Assembly: GCF_963678635.1 (NCBI RefSeq)
Contig: NC_087062.1
Coordinates: forward strand, 33,021,651 to 33,085,650
Length of the DNA: 64,000 nucleotides
Reading direction: 5' to 3'
Origin: Symsagittifera roscoffensis
Lineage: Eukaryota > Xenacoelomorpha > Acoela > Convolutidae
A program made the position numbers and the translations under genes. How positions within the stretch are numbered: position 1 is the first letter of the stretch; each line of letters begins with the position of its first letter. Below, in pieces: positions 22,896 to 34,940 of this stretch. The notes below the pieces were generated by a model. It had not been told where the DNA came from. It made no database searches and saw only the letters and a program-made list of their open reading frames with translations.

Positions 22896-24930
22896 GTGTT
22901 TTGGTTAGTTCAATTCCAAGAAAAAGAAATGATAAGTTTTAATTCTAAATCATTTACGAATGAAAACTTTGTAATCTTTTTTGGTTGGTCCCAAGGTCTA
23001 GATGATTGGTTGTGTTGTGATTTATTTGTTTCACTGACTAAAGTTATTTTTTGTTGTTTTCAACTTGTCTTTTGTTTAATAGCGTCAATTTTGCAGTGTT
23101 TTCTTTCTGGTTTTTGTTTCCTTGTGTTGTTTGTTGATTTTCATTATGTATTTGAATTAACTAGTTATTTTGGAGTCAATGATTTCTTAAATGACCTAGT
23201 GCTATTCTTGCTATGTTAATAGTTTCTGTTTCGTTATCTGTAACAAGGACTTCGGGTAATCCGAATTTTGCATTGTTCTGGTCATCGTAAAGTGTAGATT
23301 ATGCATAACAAGCAAGACAGTGTGGAACGTGGCTTAAAGCTACATAAAGTGTAAACGCGTCTACGATTACCATAACCTATGCATTTCCATCAGACGAGAA
23401 TGATATAGGGCCTTTCAAAGGAAATTTTATGATTGAAAACAAACTTTATTCTTTAAAGTTTTGTTTTTCCGCAATTTGTCTCTGATCTGGAAAAATTTTA
23501 TTGAGATGGCATGTGAAACAATCGTGTTCAATCTTGTTTTGCTACTTTTGGGAACATGTTATTCTGTTGTGGAATTTGTTTTTTCTGTTTTAAAGTGTAT
23601 TGTTTTTTTGTCCATGAAGAGTTTGTTATGGGTTTAATTTTGTTTTCCTGTTAAGTATTTTTACTAGTGGTTATTTTGACATTCCAAATTAAGTGGAAAA
23701 TTTTTCAAATGATTTGTTCGTTGTCATTGGTGCACTTTTTACTGCGTGTTTGCTTTTTAATCGTGGCGATTTTTCGTCTTTAGTAAGATTTTTTTTTTGT
23801 GGTATTTCAAATGTTTTTTTTTTGTGTTAGGAATTTTGTTGGTGCGTTTCTACTAGGTGTATCTGGTTAGGCGCAATTTTTGCCTGATGTCCAATCTATG
23901 TGAAAGTTTGGAAGTTTCATTGAAATTAATTGGAACTTATATAAGGCTTTTGATTTGGAATGGAATTCGGTGTAAAGAAATATATTAAATGTTTGTGATC
24001 TGTAAATAAACTTTTTGGATAGTTTGGTCCATGAATTAAAAAATCCTTTTCTGTTAGTGTATATATAACAGCTGTACACTATCTCATAAGTGTAGAGAGT
24101 CGTATTTCTGCTTTTGTAAAAAGCCTTTTATTTTCGGATATGAAATTCATTTTGTCTGTTCTTTGATGGGATTTTAGGAGTGCTGCGCCTATTCTTCCAA
24201 AATTGATGCGTCGCAAATTGCATAAAATGGTTGATTTGAGTCTGAAGTAGAGTTTCAGGTTTTTTTGATTATCGGAGTGTTTAATTTCATCCTATCGTTG
24301 TTGATTTTCAAGTGTCTATTGGAAACTGTTTTGTTGAAATAATTTCTAATAAAATGGTTCAAGGTAAAGTTCCTTTTTGTATGCATATTTGCTTGAAAGT
24401 TTTTGTTCCCGAAAATTTTCTGTTTTTGTTTCTGTATTATATGTTGTTTGTATATTTGTAAGAGTATCTTCTCGTAATTTTAGAGGTGTGATTGTCTGTC
24501 TTTCAGTGATATGTTCTAGAGATATAACACGACTGAGGTAAAAATGTGTATTATCTGGAGCTGGTTTTATGTTTTTTTTTGTAAAATTTGATGTTATTTT
24601 TCTGAAGCTTGAAACATTTCTGGTTTTGCTTTTGATTGTATGAAGATGAAGACATTGTCTAAAAACTGGATTACAGTTTAAACTAGAAACAATGTTCAAA
24701 AAAATTACTCGTGAATGCGGAAGAAGCTGCTGGTCCTTTGTGAAAAACATAGATTAATCTGTTAAACTCATTTTTCAAAGACGAACTTCAAGATCAAGAA
24801 GCATTTGGTTAAATTCGCTCTTCATATCTGCTATTGTATAAAATTTTCCAGTTTTTTTGTGAGAATTCCTTCTATCGGTTTGATAAGCCAAGTGGAATTA
24901 GATTCATCTCTTAAAGATTTTAAATATCTT

Positions 24931-25501
24931 GCGTCAAGAACTATTTTACGAGATTTTGTTTTCGCTAAATAAAAAACTGGGTTTATAAGTGTTTTTCTTT
25001 TTGATTGATAATCTCTGTTTATTTGTGAGATAATTACATATTATTCGAGAATATCTAAAAACTATTTATCTTGTCCTGTAATTGTAAAGGGGCATTTTGA
25101 GCGTTGCTTTCTACGGACTGTGTCGGCCTTGAATGGGAGGTATAGTAGTGAATGTGTTTTTCAGACATTGTATTCTGATGTGGCTTTTACGTTCGGGTAT
25201 TTTAACGAAAAATCTGCTAGATGTTCGGATTCTGTTCGATTTAATTTAGAAAGGGAATTTAAACATTTCCAGGAGTTTTTGTTTAGCTGTTGTGTGTTTT
25301 GAAATTTGAAATGAAGATTTAAATTATGAAATTTTCATGAAACAATTGGTGTTTCGTTTTGGTTTTTTTTACTATATCTTCATTTGATAATTTTGCGTTC
25401 ATCTTAGTACATTGACAAACGTCTAGTAGTTTTAAAATGTTAGTTAGCTTAAGGTTTTGTAAAGTACTCGTTAAGGGTGTAGTGAAAGTGTTTCGGTCCA
25501 T
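24931..25501. repeat. Internal duplication, copy a
   Basis: From CGTCAAGAACTATTTTA to AGTGAAAGTGTTTCGGTCC, repeated directly at 27430-28000 with a few differences. Derived from the pol linker region between protease and RT. Confidence 0.8.
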
Positions 25502-27429
25502 GTATTGATAATAATGATGTTTGATTGTGCTCCCGAATCCATCAAAAAATCTATTTCAAGATCTAGTTATTGATAATTTTGCTTTTTGTCAACCTGATAA
25601 TTTTGCTTTCGTTAGTTGTTTATGGGATTAATTTTGAAATTAATGGTGTTGTTTAATAAGTCTTCTGAAAAAAGTTAAAAGTGTATTGTTTCTTTTCGTG
25701 TATTTATCTTTGATTTGTAGTTGACTATTTAGAATATTAATGGTTAGGGTAGGTTTAGTATTAAATGGTAATCATACTATACTACTATATTATGTTTAAT
25801 ATCTGTAACTTTAAATAGTTGTTGAGGTTGCAGTGAACGTATTTCGTTCCGTGTATTGATAGTAATGATTAGTGATTCTGCTTCCTAATCTACCAAAAAA
25901 TCCATTTCAAGATCTGATGGTTGATAGTTTTGGCTTTTTAGACTTCTCAATAAAACTAGAATTTCCAAAATTTTCTTCAGGAGGAAGTGTCTTTGAAGTT
26001 GTGTTTTGGTATATTATATTTGTATTGGTATGATTTTTGACAATACGTGGAATATAAAGTATATTGGTTGTTTGTTCTATATTGGTTTCGTCAACGTTAT
26101 TATTGGGATACTCGTTGTGATAATGAACCAAATGATTTGGCGTTTCAATTCAAGTTCTGTTTTTAACATCTTTACCTTTTTTGTGTTTTCGTTTTCACTT
26201 TCGTCATCGGTGCTTTCACAACAGATATGATATACATGTAATTCTGAAATTTCGTTGTTTTCTATTCCTAGTGGGTCTGGAGTTGTTACGTTTGTAGCTT
26301 GAACTTGACTTATTGGTCGTTGATGTTTTGTTGTACCACTTCTGTATTTTGACTTTGTCTTTTTGAAAACTGTGAAGTGTTTCTATGTGGTGACTAAGAA
26401 CAATTTCTTGATTTTTTTGATAACCATTATTTTATTTCTGTAATTATTTGGATTTTCAGGTGATATGTCATTATAATTTCTGCTAATCAAATTTTTTATT
26501 TGAGAAAATTCCAGACCTTTTATTTGAATAATTTCTATTGCGATTACATCTATGTTAATTTGATCTTGAGTAACTGTTCCTGTATTGGCTATTGTTACTA
26601 CTTGAACGGCTGTACCTGTTTTGTGAAAACTTTTTGGCAGTTTTTTCGATCTGCCGATTTTTCTCGAGAGTTGAGGATATATGGTGATTGTGATCGACGG
26701 TTACTGTAGCTAGATAGAAATGGTTTTCCTGAGCTATTGTTACTTTGAATGTTTTCATTTGGTAGAATTTGATATTCTTTCATGTATTGGTAAATTGATT
26801 TAATTGGATCTGTATGCTTTGGTGGTCTGTTTGGTTTATCTTGCTGCTTTCGTCTTCATTCGGCAATACTGTTTCCCTATCTGTGGCAGTAGTTAAACAA
26901 TTTTTAAACAACTTTTGTAAATATTTAGAAATTGAGCGATTTTTTCCGCAAACTCACTGTCTCATTATTTACATGTGACGTGGTTGCTTGAATGTTAGTC
27001 ACACACTATAATTTTAGGTTTTCTGTTTCCTCTAGCTTCATTGTGATTTCTGCAGTTTGCGGAAGTTTATCATCCAGTTTGCGGAATTTTATCATCTGGT
27101 TTGCAAATTGATGATGGATGTGATGCTTTCTTTTTCTTTGTTTTCTTAACTGTGGCTTTAATGTCAAAAGCGTTTTGCAAAATAGGTTTCACTTGTGTAT
27201 TTTGGTTGAATAAACGAGCGTTCTTTTGTTATTGGTCTATTTGTTTGGTAATCCATGTGGGAATATCTTGGTGATTTAACGCTGTAGTTCCAATGATATT
27301 TTCTTGTGTATTCATGAACTTTGAAATTGAACCGTTATTAAAAGTTCTATCGTAAAAATTGTGTACTTTAAAGATGTGGTATCTGTTGTGAATGGGGTTA
27401 CTTTTGGGTAATTTTTATGCACTGAGAAC

Positions 27430-28000
27430 GCGTCAAGAACTATTTTAGGAGATTTTGTTTTCGCTAAATAAAAAACTGGGTTTATAAGTGTATTTCCTTT
27501 TGATTGATGTTCTCTGTTTACTTGTGAGATAATTCCATATTATTCGAGAATATCTAAAAACTATTTACCTTGTCCTGTAATTGTAAAGGGTTTTTTTTGG
27601 AGTGTTGCTTTCTAATGACTGTGTCGGCCTTGAATGGAAGGTATAGTAGTGAATGTGTTTTTCAGACGTTGTATTCTGATGTGGCTTTTACGTTCGGGTA
27701 TTTTAACGAAAAATCTGCTAGATGTTCGGATTCTGTTCGATTTAATTTAAAGGAGGAAATTAAACATTTGCAGGAATTTTTGTTTATCTGTTGTGTGTTT
27801 TGAAATTCGAAATGAAGATTTAAATTATGAAATTTTCATGAAACAATTGGTGTTTCGTTTTGGTTTTTTTACTATATCTTCATTTGATAATTTTGCGTTC
27901 AGTTTAGTAGATTGACAAATGTCTAGTAGTTTTGAAATGTTATTTAGCTTAAGGTTTTGTAAAGTACTCGTTAAGGGTGTAGTGAAAGTGTTTCGGTCCA
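27430..28000. repeat. Internal duplication, copy b (inserted in gag remnant)
   Basis: Second copy of 24931-25501. Its right end at 28000 is fused to gag sequence, whereas unit 1 has uninterrupted gag there (16660-16700). Unit 2 therefore acquired it as a rearrangement. Confidence 0.8.
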
Positions 28001-28596
28001 AATCAGTTTTCATTAGTTGCAAATTCTCTGTGTCGGTAAGTGTTTCGCGGATTGAATCTAAGAAATGTGAAAGGCGGTTTTTTTTGGTTCTCATTGCTGA
28101 TTATCGAGATGATTATGGTGGGGATACAAAAAATCTTTCATTAGTGTCTTATATTGAAAAATAAAAGTGTAGATAACTGAAAAAACATCATTTGTGTATT
28201 TTGAGTTTAGTCTTTGGGATTTTTGACGTAGAATTTTTTTTGATGAATTCTGCGGAAACTTTTGAAAAATTAAGTTCCATATCATCTGTTTGCGTGCAAT
28301 TTGGTGGTGTTTGAGTGTTTGAATCTGGCGGTAAAACGCGATAGTGAATTTGCCAGTTTGTGAGGTTATGTTATTAGTACTTGCTAAGTAGTGAACTAGT
28401 ATATGTGTTTTTTTTTTAATTTCCGGGAATTCCTGTTGGCATGGGCTATGTCCTTTCCAAGTAGGTTTATAATTCGGTTGTTATAAAACTGTTTTTGTCC
28501 TCGTGCTGGTTCGTTCGTGAGACCAATGGTAAATGGAAGAATGGAGTCATCGTCAGAGTTTTTGTCGTATTGAAACTTATTTGTGCGGCATGACAT

Positions 28597-29048
28597 TTAA
28601 CGAGTAGCTTTCAATGTGTCTTGTTGGTTGATTCCAATGATATAATCTTTCTGGTTTTTGAATATAAGTGTTTTTTTTATCCTGGGTTTACGTTTTATAG
28701 ATGATTTTCTTACTCTTCTGATTCAGAAAAATATTGTTAATCTTTCTCTGAACTGATTTCATTTGGGTAATAAATCTTAGAGATTTTCAAGTTTTTGTAT
28801 AGTTCTCAAATTGGAAGCGTAAACAGCGTTGCGTGTTCTGGAAAACAGAGTTCTTATGATATGTTTCTCTTTAGAGCCTTCTTTTTGGTTTGCTTTTTCG
28901 ATCTGATTTGTCCACTCTTTGTTTTATGTGGTATAATGACGAGGTCGTACCCAAAATCCTTAAATAAGTAACTATGAAAAAATAGGACTTGTTTATTTCC
29001 TAAATTATCTATTGAGATAAGTGTTAGAATAATTGAAGCAAAAGCCAT
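28597..29048 (-). pseudogene. Copy of the small leader ORF upstream of gag (unit 2)
   Basis: Same as 17282-17732: starts MAFASII at 29048, reads NLGNKQVLFFHSY and YDLVIIPH. Later part frameshifted. Confidence 0.75.
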
Positions 29049-29926
29049 GTATCAGCTTCTTTTTCCTAAATTGTTAGCTCTTACGCTTTTTGTGAGATCA
29101 TCCTAACCCTCGGGTCGTAATGTAGTGGAAAGACGGGTTGGAGAGAGAGTATATCAAAATCAACTCAGTAAAATGGTTTTTACTGCTCTCAAAGAAATGT
29201 GGCGCTCTTTACATTTGAGTAAACTTAATCCTACTTAAACGGGAATTGACATGAGATCGAGGTTTGGAGAATAAAAACCAGTGCACAATGTTCAGATATG
29301 CTTAGATTTCAAGTAGGTTGTTAGATAATTTTTTTGGTTGTTACTAGTTCTAAGATTTGTTCTAAGCCTCGGTCAATTAAGAGGTAGGGTTCACGTGAAG
29401 GATGTGTAACCGAAGTTTTTCACTGTTTAGCCTAAATGTTTCTTTTTCTTTGGAAAGTTTTCAGCTAATCTAGTGTTGTCAATAAGGGTTGGAAAGTGGA
29501 TCGATGTTTGTGGTCGTTAGACACTAGTTCAAGAGGTGGGTGTAACTTTATTAAGTGATCCAAGGGAAGCCTTGATGATCTGATTTCTGAAGTTTAATCA
29601 TGATTAAAAATTCAAATGCTTTCAACAAAAAATTTGAAAATTCCAAGGTTAATGATGATGATCTGGCTTTATATGGTTAAAATTAAGTTCAACAAGAACT
29701 TTTCTCGCTTCGCGATGTAGATATTTGGTTGGTCGTCTTTGTTGTGATCTGTTTTCAGTTTTAGAAATTGGCTTGATTTAATTAGACTTATTGAGACGGG
29801 GAAATAGGCTAATTCTATTCTCGATTTGGTTTATCATTTTGTAGATTTTTTCTTAAATCTAATTTTTTCTAACCTATCTCTGGTTTTCCAAATCTTAATA
29901 AGTATAGGTCTGCTCGAGACTCGTTT
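29049..29926 (-). other. Untranslated leader of old element (unit 2)
   Basis: Counterpart of 17733-19403, shortened by a deletion near 29690. No gene. Confidence 0.5.
29700..29867. repeat. Inverted repeat, left arm (unit 2)
   Basis: Counterpart of 19125-19350, truncated on the left by the leader deletion; its reverse complement is at about 30290-30507. Confidence 0.7.
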
Positions 29927-29936
29927 GGTCGCACCA
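29927..29936 (-). promoter_or_regulatory. Primer-binding site of old element (unit 2)
   Basis: TGGTGCGACC on the - strand, as at 19404-19413 and 38097-38106. Confidence 0.65.
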
Positions 29937-29938
29937 GA

Positions 29939-30289
29939 TGAGTTTACGTCCGGGGTGGTTTTCTCTTAGAGTAATTTCGGATAGGGTACACAGTCTCTTC
30001 GTCACGCTATCTTATTTTCGGGCAAATATATTCGTGTAACTTTTTGTCTAATACCGACTCTAATCTTAATCTTAAGTTTCCTGATCTCAATACATCAAGT
30101 ATATACTTGTATTTTTGCGAGGTTAGAGAAGAGGAAGAGCAACTGCTTTCTATTAAATTTGTTCTTCTCTGGTTGAAGCTATAAATAGTTTCAGCATTAC
30201 AAAGTATCTTAATTATTACTCATGGATCATGATTGGTTTGTTCTAAGTATTTTACCATGATAGTTATCTTAGTACTTTATAGTGAAAAA
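29939..30289 (-). repeat. 5' LTR remnant of old element (unit 2)
   Basis: Counterpart of 19416-19765 with the same LTR blocks (ATTTCGGATAGGGTACAC, CACGCTATCTTATTTTCGG, ATGGATCATGATTGGTT). Confidence 0.75.
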
Positions 30290-30507
30290 ATTAGAATAGA
30301 GAAAAAATCAACAAAATAATAAACCAAATCGAGAATAGAATTAGCATATTTCCACGTCTCAATAAATCTAATCAAACCAAGCCAAATACTAAAACTGAAA
30401 CCAGATCACAACAAAGACGACAAACCAGATATCTGCATCGCAAAGCAAAAAAGCAGACTACAATGACTATTACATTTCAAAAGTATTTATGCAGTAAAAT
30501 TTAATTA
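30290..30507. repeat. Inverted repeat, right arm (unit 2)
   Basis: Counterpart of 19765-19985; inverted copy of leader sequence on the far side of the LTR. Confidence 0.7.
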
Positions 30508-30772
30508 GATTTTATTTAAACTGCAATAAACAGAGCCGTAAAATTGATTTCACAAGCAGTATATTTTTAAGATAACAAATAATTAAGAAATATATATAAA
30601 AAGACTTGGTCGACAAAGAAACCCATATCTGCCTCAAACCTTTATATCTGCCCTTAGATGGATATATAAACTACTTGTTTTGAACTGTTTCCAAACCTCA
30701 TGATAAAATCTAACACTTCTCAATGTAATGCTGTCCATCTTTCCCGCCAGACTATGAATGAACACGACTGAG

Positions 30773-30928
30773 AATAAAAGGAACTCACCCAACGCAGTCT
30801 GGACGTTTTGGTTTTGCTGAGTAATACCAAATGCCATTTATACGGGAGAAGAACTGAGTACGGCACCATTGAATCAGAAAAATGACGCTCAATCTCCTCA
30901 TCTAGCGGCATTTGAATTACCATACTCT
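30773..30928 (-). pseudogene. Scrap of retroelement reverse transcriptase (unit 2)
   Basis: Same RT scrap as 20250-20405: QMPLDEEIER and, after a frameshift, MAFGITQQNQNVQTALGEF. Confidence 0.5.
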
Positions 30929-31328
30929 GGAAAATCCATCATGAAAAATCCGAGTATACTTACACGATCTACTTTTCAGTAGAATCTCGTTGAATTCAGC
31001 ATTTCCCGCTGAACGATAAAAACAAATTTATAAAAATCCAACGAAACAAATGAAAGGTAGAAATCTTCAGAAAACTTTGGATGGGTGCGACTTGCTTGGA
31101 GTGAATTTATATTTTTTGCTTCAAACTTTGAATAATTTGCACTGAAATTGATTGTTAAGTTTTCTTACTCAACAATCATTTTCCCTTACTAACATTTTTA
31201 TTTATCACCGTAAGTTTTTACTATCCACAGTTAAGTCACCCTTTGAAAATACAAAATTGAGTTGGTCTCCTACTAATCGTTTTTACCAGTAATTTTAGGA
31301 TCTTTTGAGACTTAAGAAATAAAAGAAA

Positions 31329-31420
31329 TAAGAATAAGAATAAGATCAGTATTGTACAAAGAAGTTGCACGAATCTATCCGGCCAAAAGTAGATAGCGTA
31401 ACAAACGTACCTTGTATTCA
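31329..31420 (+). repeat. LTR core in opposite orientation (unit 2)
   Basis: AAGAATAAGATCAGTATT, then GTTGCACGAATCTATCCGG (identical to the intact LTR) and GTAGATAGCGTAACAAAC. Closer to the intact LTR than the unit 1 copy. Confidence 0.65.
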
Positions 31421-31842
31421 GTTTTATAATAATCTGTGAATTATCGCTCAATCGGTTACAACGCATTATACAATTTCACATTTATTGCAAACCAATACAA
31501 ATCCTCTGACCATCCAAAACTTGCTAGGAAAAAATTTCTGGAATAAAATTTCTTTCTCTATAGGGGGGATATTCATTACAAGGTACCATGGGGGGGGGGG
31601 ATAGTAAACAAGATCCATTAAGTCTTCCACAAGCGTCTAGTTTGGATTAAGTTAGCTTTCAACAACTTTAGTGGGATGAGGTTGTTAAGTACATCTAACT
31701 TCTATTCCAGTTGCTTTTACAACCCAAATAAAGCGCTCCGGAACTGACTGACTGAGTTAAGTACCAAGAAATGACAAATTTAGGTGGGCGTTCGCGTAAG
31801 GCTCGCGGTAATTTGATATAAATGCAAACACGACTGCTCGTA

Positions 31843-31859
31843 TCAGGGCGAAGCCCTGA
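31843..31859. other. Perfect 7-bp hairpin (unit 2)
   Basis: TCAGGGC-GAA-GCCCTGA, as at 21273-21289. Confidence 0.7.
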
Positions 31860-31877
31860 ATGTTCTGACTGCCTTTT

Positions 31878-33009
31878 AAGGTCTATGAAGCAGTAATAAC
31901 ATTAAAAAATTAAATGTAACTTTTTTTTTTGAAAACACCCCCCCACACGCCATTTAAAGTTCAAAGTGATCGATTTTGCTCCTAGTAACAAATCAATCAT
32001 GGCAAATAAGCTTCCTTCAACCAATTTGGAACGATTTCTGAAGACGATTTAAATCTCCGCTTACGCGTCAATATGTCGAAACATATCGCGCGTTAATTGG
32101 CAATTTTCAAACCCCCATAACATCACAAAAAATGATCACATGTGAAATATCTTTTCAAATTTACGCTCAAGACAACAATAGTTATTGAATGATATAAAAA
32201 AACGAGGTTGAGGGCATGGACAATGACGATGAGGTGGAGTGTCCGAAAAGTAAGAAAGGGCAGTAAACTTTCTTCAGTGCATTGAACTCTTATATCGTTA
32301 TTATCCCCGAATTAGAAAAAAAAACTATTAAACATGCTCATTTCAAGAAAACTTTCGCCGATTACTTTTTTCATTTGATTTCTTTTTTTCTAAATCACCT
32401 TGAAAACTATTTTTACTTCGATTTCCAAATTAAAGAAATTTGAAAAAATAATAATAATTTGAATACTTATTTTGACATTGGAATAGGGGTCCTAGTCTGG
32501 TGTGTGGTATGGCAAGGGAGAATGCGGGGGATCACCTGCGACGCATCCTGAGTCCCTTTATCCAGTCCAATGCCAGGAGTTGGCATGGTGGACAGTCTCG
32601 GGGTTAGATTTGCAGTGGACCACAACACTGGCAACAGTCTGGACACACCCCTGGCTGACAATTTGGGATTTTTTTGCTATTTTTGTGGGTTACTTAACGA
32701 TAACAAGCAAAAAATAGGTTTGTTGAATTGCATTTCTAAAAAAGCTTCGATTGCGATATAAAATCATCCCTTTTCGCAATTAAGAACAATAATAGTTGAT
32801 AAATTATGTTGGATTTGCGGTAAAAAATTTTAGATTTAAGGTAAACCTTTACTTAGTGTAAAAATTGTTTATTTGAGAGCTGAATGTCAATAAATCTAGA
32901 TAGAAGTATGTTTGCTGTTTTTTGTTTTCTGTTTTGCTAGTTGCTGTATATATGTTTTGAGTTGACAGTGAGCAAGATTTAGGAGAAGTGGACAAGATTA
33001 AAATTTACC
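31878..33009. other. No gene recognised; contains a GC-rich island
   Basis: Mostly AT-rich unique sequence. About 32477-32685 stands out as clearly GC-richer, with both strands open for 60-70 codons, but no frame resembles a protein I recognise. It could be an exon, a decayed SINE or a fragment of another repeat. Confidence 0.4.
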
Positions 33010-33015
33010 GACTGA

Positions 33016-33660
33016 ATGAGGCGGAGTCACAGTTTTTGGAAAGGTTTCTTTAAACCCCCATGTAAACTATCAAAAAATTTTGTTAGTCAAAATTTAGGCT
33101 TTCCAGAACAAATCATTAAAATTCTATGCAAAATGGCTCAAGGAATCTGTTCACTGTATCTTGTCAGCAACGTGGTACTTCTAAATTTGTTGATTGGTTT
33201 TTTAAAATCTCTTGTTTTACCCCATATAGCATATAGCGCACTTTTCTTACAAATTGTACAAATTTTACAGTCTTACAGAATAGAAAAACAAAGAAACTCG
33301 AGAACCAAAGTATAATTTAAGGTAGAAAATTCGATAGGGCACATGATTTACTTCTTAGAAAAAATACTTCAAGAACTACTGGTATCGAAAATGAGTCTTC
33401 TGAAATTTTTCGATTGCAAAAGCAAAAACAATAATCAGGAAATATTTTTCATCTACGGAACCCTTAAATGGCAAAAAAAATATCAATACATGTGAAGCCG
33501 AGAGTCAATCGAACAACAAAAAAGGCAACAAATCAGCGACAAAAGGTTGCATGAAAAAATGGATTTCACTACCCAAAGAAATCAAACTGGTCACATCTCG
33601 CAAAAATTTTTACAGAAACACTATTCAATACCAACTGACAGATAACTCGGAGGAATCATA
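33016..33660 (+). pseudogene. LINE remnant (RT thumb and C-terminus)
   Basis: The first 99 codons include GICSLYLVSNVV and KSLVLPHIAYS, the thumb region that follows the RT palm in CR1/Jockey-like LINEs. After frameshifts, the + strand near 33560-33640 reads WISLPKEIKLVTSRKNF, the usual LINE C-terminal WxSLPxEIxxxxSxxxF motif. No palm motifs; dead. Confidence 0.55.
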
Positions 33661-33734
33661 AACTAATTTTAACACTGAGTTTTTTCTTAGCAATCTATTC
33701 GATAAGCAATTAGGTCTTAAAATATGTTCCACAA

Positions 33735-34005
33735 ACAAAATTTCAGTGGATTCCGCATACATAAACCTGTAACGTAAATTTTGCCGGCACGTTTGTTTTG
33801 ATGCGGATTCCGCAACAAGCAAATATAGCTAGTTGTTCTGGATTCCGCAACTGTAAGTGGATTTCGCAAACAGTAAGTGGGTTCCGAATTTTGTTCAATA
33901 CTGAACTTGCATATGAACAATTAAGCGCTGAGCTGGGTTTCTTATCTCTAGCAATGCGGAAATTGAGAGCAAAGACTTAACCATTGTCAGCGGAATCCAC
34001 GAACA
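33735..34005. repeat. Cluster of near-palindromic GCGGATTCCGC repeats, left group
   Basis: At least five copies of a TGCGGATTCCGCAA-like word near 33748, 33800, 33838, 33855 and 33990, the last on the opposite strand, separated by unrelated or GTAAGTGG-like spacers. Confidence 0.65.
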
Positions 34006-34074
34006 AGTCTTAAAACATTGGTTGCCATGTGGATGACATCTTTTAGTATTTTGGAAACACAACACCGAATATTT

Positions 34075-34500
34075 TCAATATTTGGAGTCATTGAGTTGAG
34101 AGTGTATGGAACACACAGCATATCGACAAATTAGGTCAGTATTTGGGATTGCGTCAATCCCAAATACTGATTTTGGAAGCATAACGCCGAATAAATGCAG
34201 TAACTGTAGTCATTGGGTTGAGAGTGTATGGAAACACCACACACAGCATATCGCCAATTTAGGTCAGTATTTGGGATTCCATCGATCCCAAATACTGGTC
34301 AGTATTTGGGGTTGATGGAATCCCAAAAACTGGAACAAAATTTGGAATAATTATGGAATATATCAATTAGTCGGAGTCATAAGGTTGAGAGTGATTAGAA
34401 GCCCAACGCATAGCAAATCGCCGAATTAGTTCAGTATTTGGGATTTCATCGTTCCCAAATACTGGTCAGTAATTGGGATTTCATTAATCCCAAATGCTGA
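34075..34500. repeat. Three tandem repeats, each with a hairpin
   Basis: Three degenerate copies, about 115-170 bases apart, each with GGTTGAGAGTG-like text and then an inverted repeat CAGTATTTGGGATT ... AATCCCAAATACTG. Clear hairpins lie at 34137-34169 and 34265-34298; the third copy (near 34430-34500) has two weaker arms. Confidence 0.7.
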
Positions 34501-34609
34501 TCTATTCTATTAAATTTCTATTTTAGCAAATTTCTATTCTAGTGAAATCCAATCATGTATTTAAAAGATATTAGTTTAAAGTCTACTACACATATAAATA
34601 TACGTAAAA

Positions 34610-34940
34610 GGAGACCGCAAACATTTTGCGGATTCCACTTACAATTAGCGGATTCCACTTACAATTTGCGGATTCCACTTACAGTTGCGGATTCCGCAAC
34701 AGCTCAATTTAACTATACAAATGTTTTATCATTTGTTTGTGGATTCCCTAAACTGTTCTAGGTTCCGCAATTACAGTTGCGGATTCCGCAAATTCGCCTA
34801 TTTTTCGAGGGATTTTGAGCGGTACAATGATTTAGGTATTTGTTTGTGGAATTCAAAACAGCATAGGAGATCAAATAAAAGTAGCAACGTTGCGGATTTC
34901 GCGACAAATCTGATTTTGGCCTGTTGCGGATTCCGCTTAC
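34610..34940. repeat. Cluster of near-palindromic GCGGATTCCGC repeats, right group
   Basis: Three consecutive units of the form GCGGATTCCACTTACAATT from about 34635, then GTTGCGGATTCCGCAAC and at least four more copies to 34935. Same word as at 33735-34005. Confidence 0.7.

Larger units (their letters stand above)
22896..28596 (-). pseudogene. Decayed gag-pol of giant-element family (unit 2)
   Basis: Same family remnant as 12430-17281. Start MSCRTNKF at 28596; gag segments at 27825-28285; RT fragment at 24346-24750 (HLHTIKSK, PAPDNTHFYLSRV); RNase H piece ending NFHIDWTSGKN near 23880-23920. The integrase is mostly lost: 23160-23210 joins the pol C-terminal sequence directly to the integrase block. 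The pol linker (ILKLLDVCQ at 25319-25501) occurs twice, because a second copy (ISKLLDICQ) has been spliced into gag at 27830-28000. Stops throughout. Inactive. Confidence 0.85.
21307..31877. repeat. Large tandem duplication, unit 2 (~10.57 kb)
   Basis: Direct repeat of 10805-21306. Relative to unit 1 it lacks about 0.75 kb (between positions matching 12700 and 13450) and about 0.8 kb of the leader. It has about 1.07 kb that unit 1 lost, and an internal ~570 bp duplication (24931-25501 and 27430-28000). Confidence 0.85.
30929..31877. other. No gene seen; holds LTR-like core and hairpin (unit 2)
   Basis: Counterpart of 20406-21306. Includes a run of ten G at about 31590, not present in unit 1. 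Confidence 0.5.

Noticed and set aside
33735-34940. CRISPR array
   Set aside because: Repeats are degenerate, irregularly spaced, on both strands and in a eukaryotic context without cas genes.
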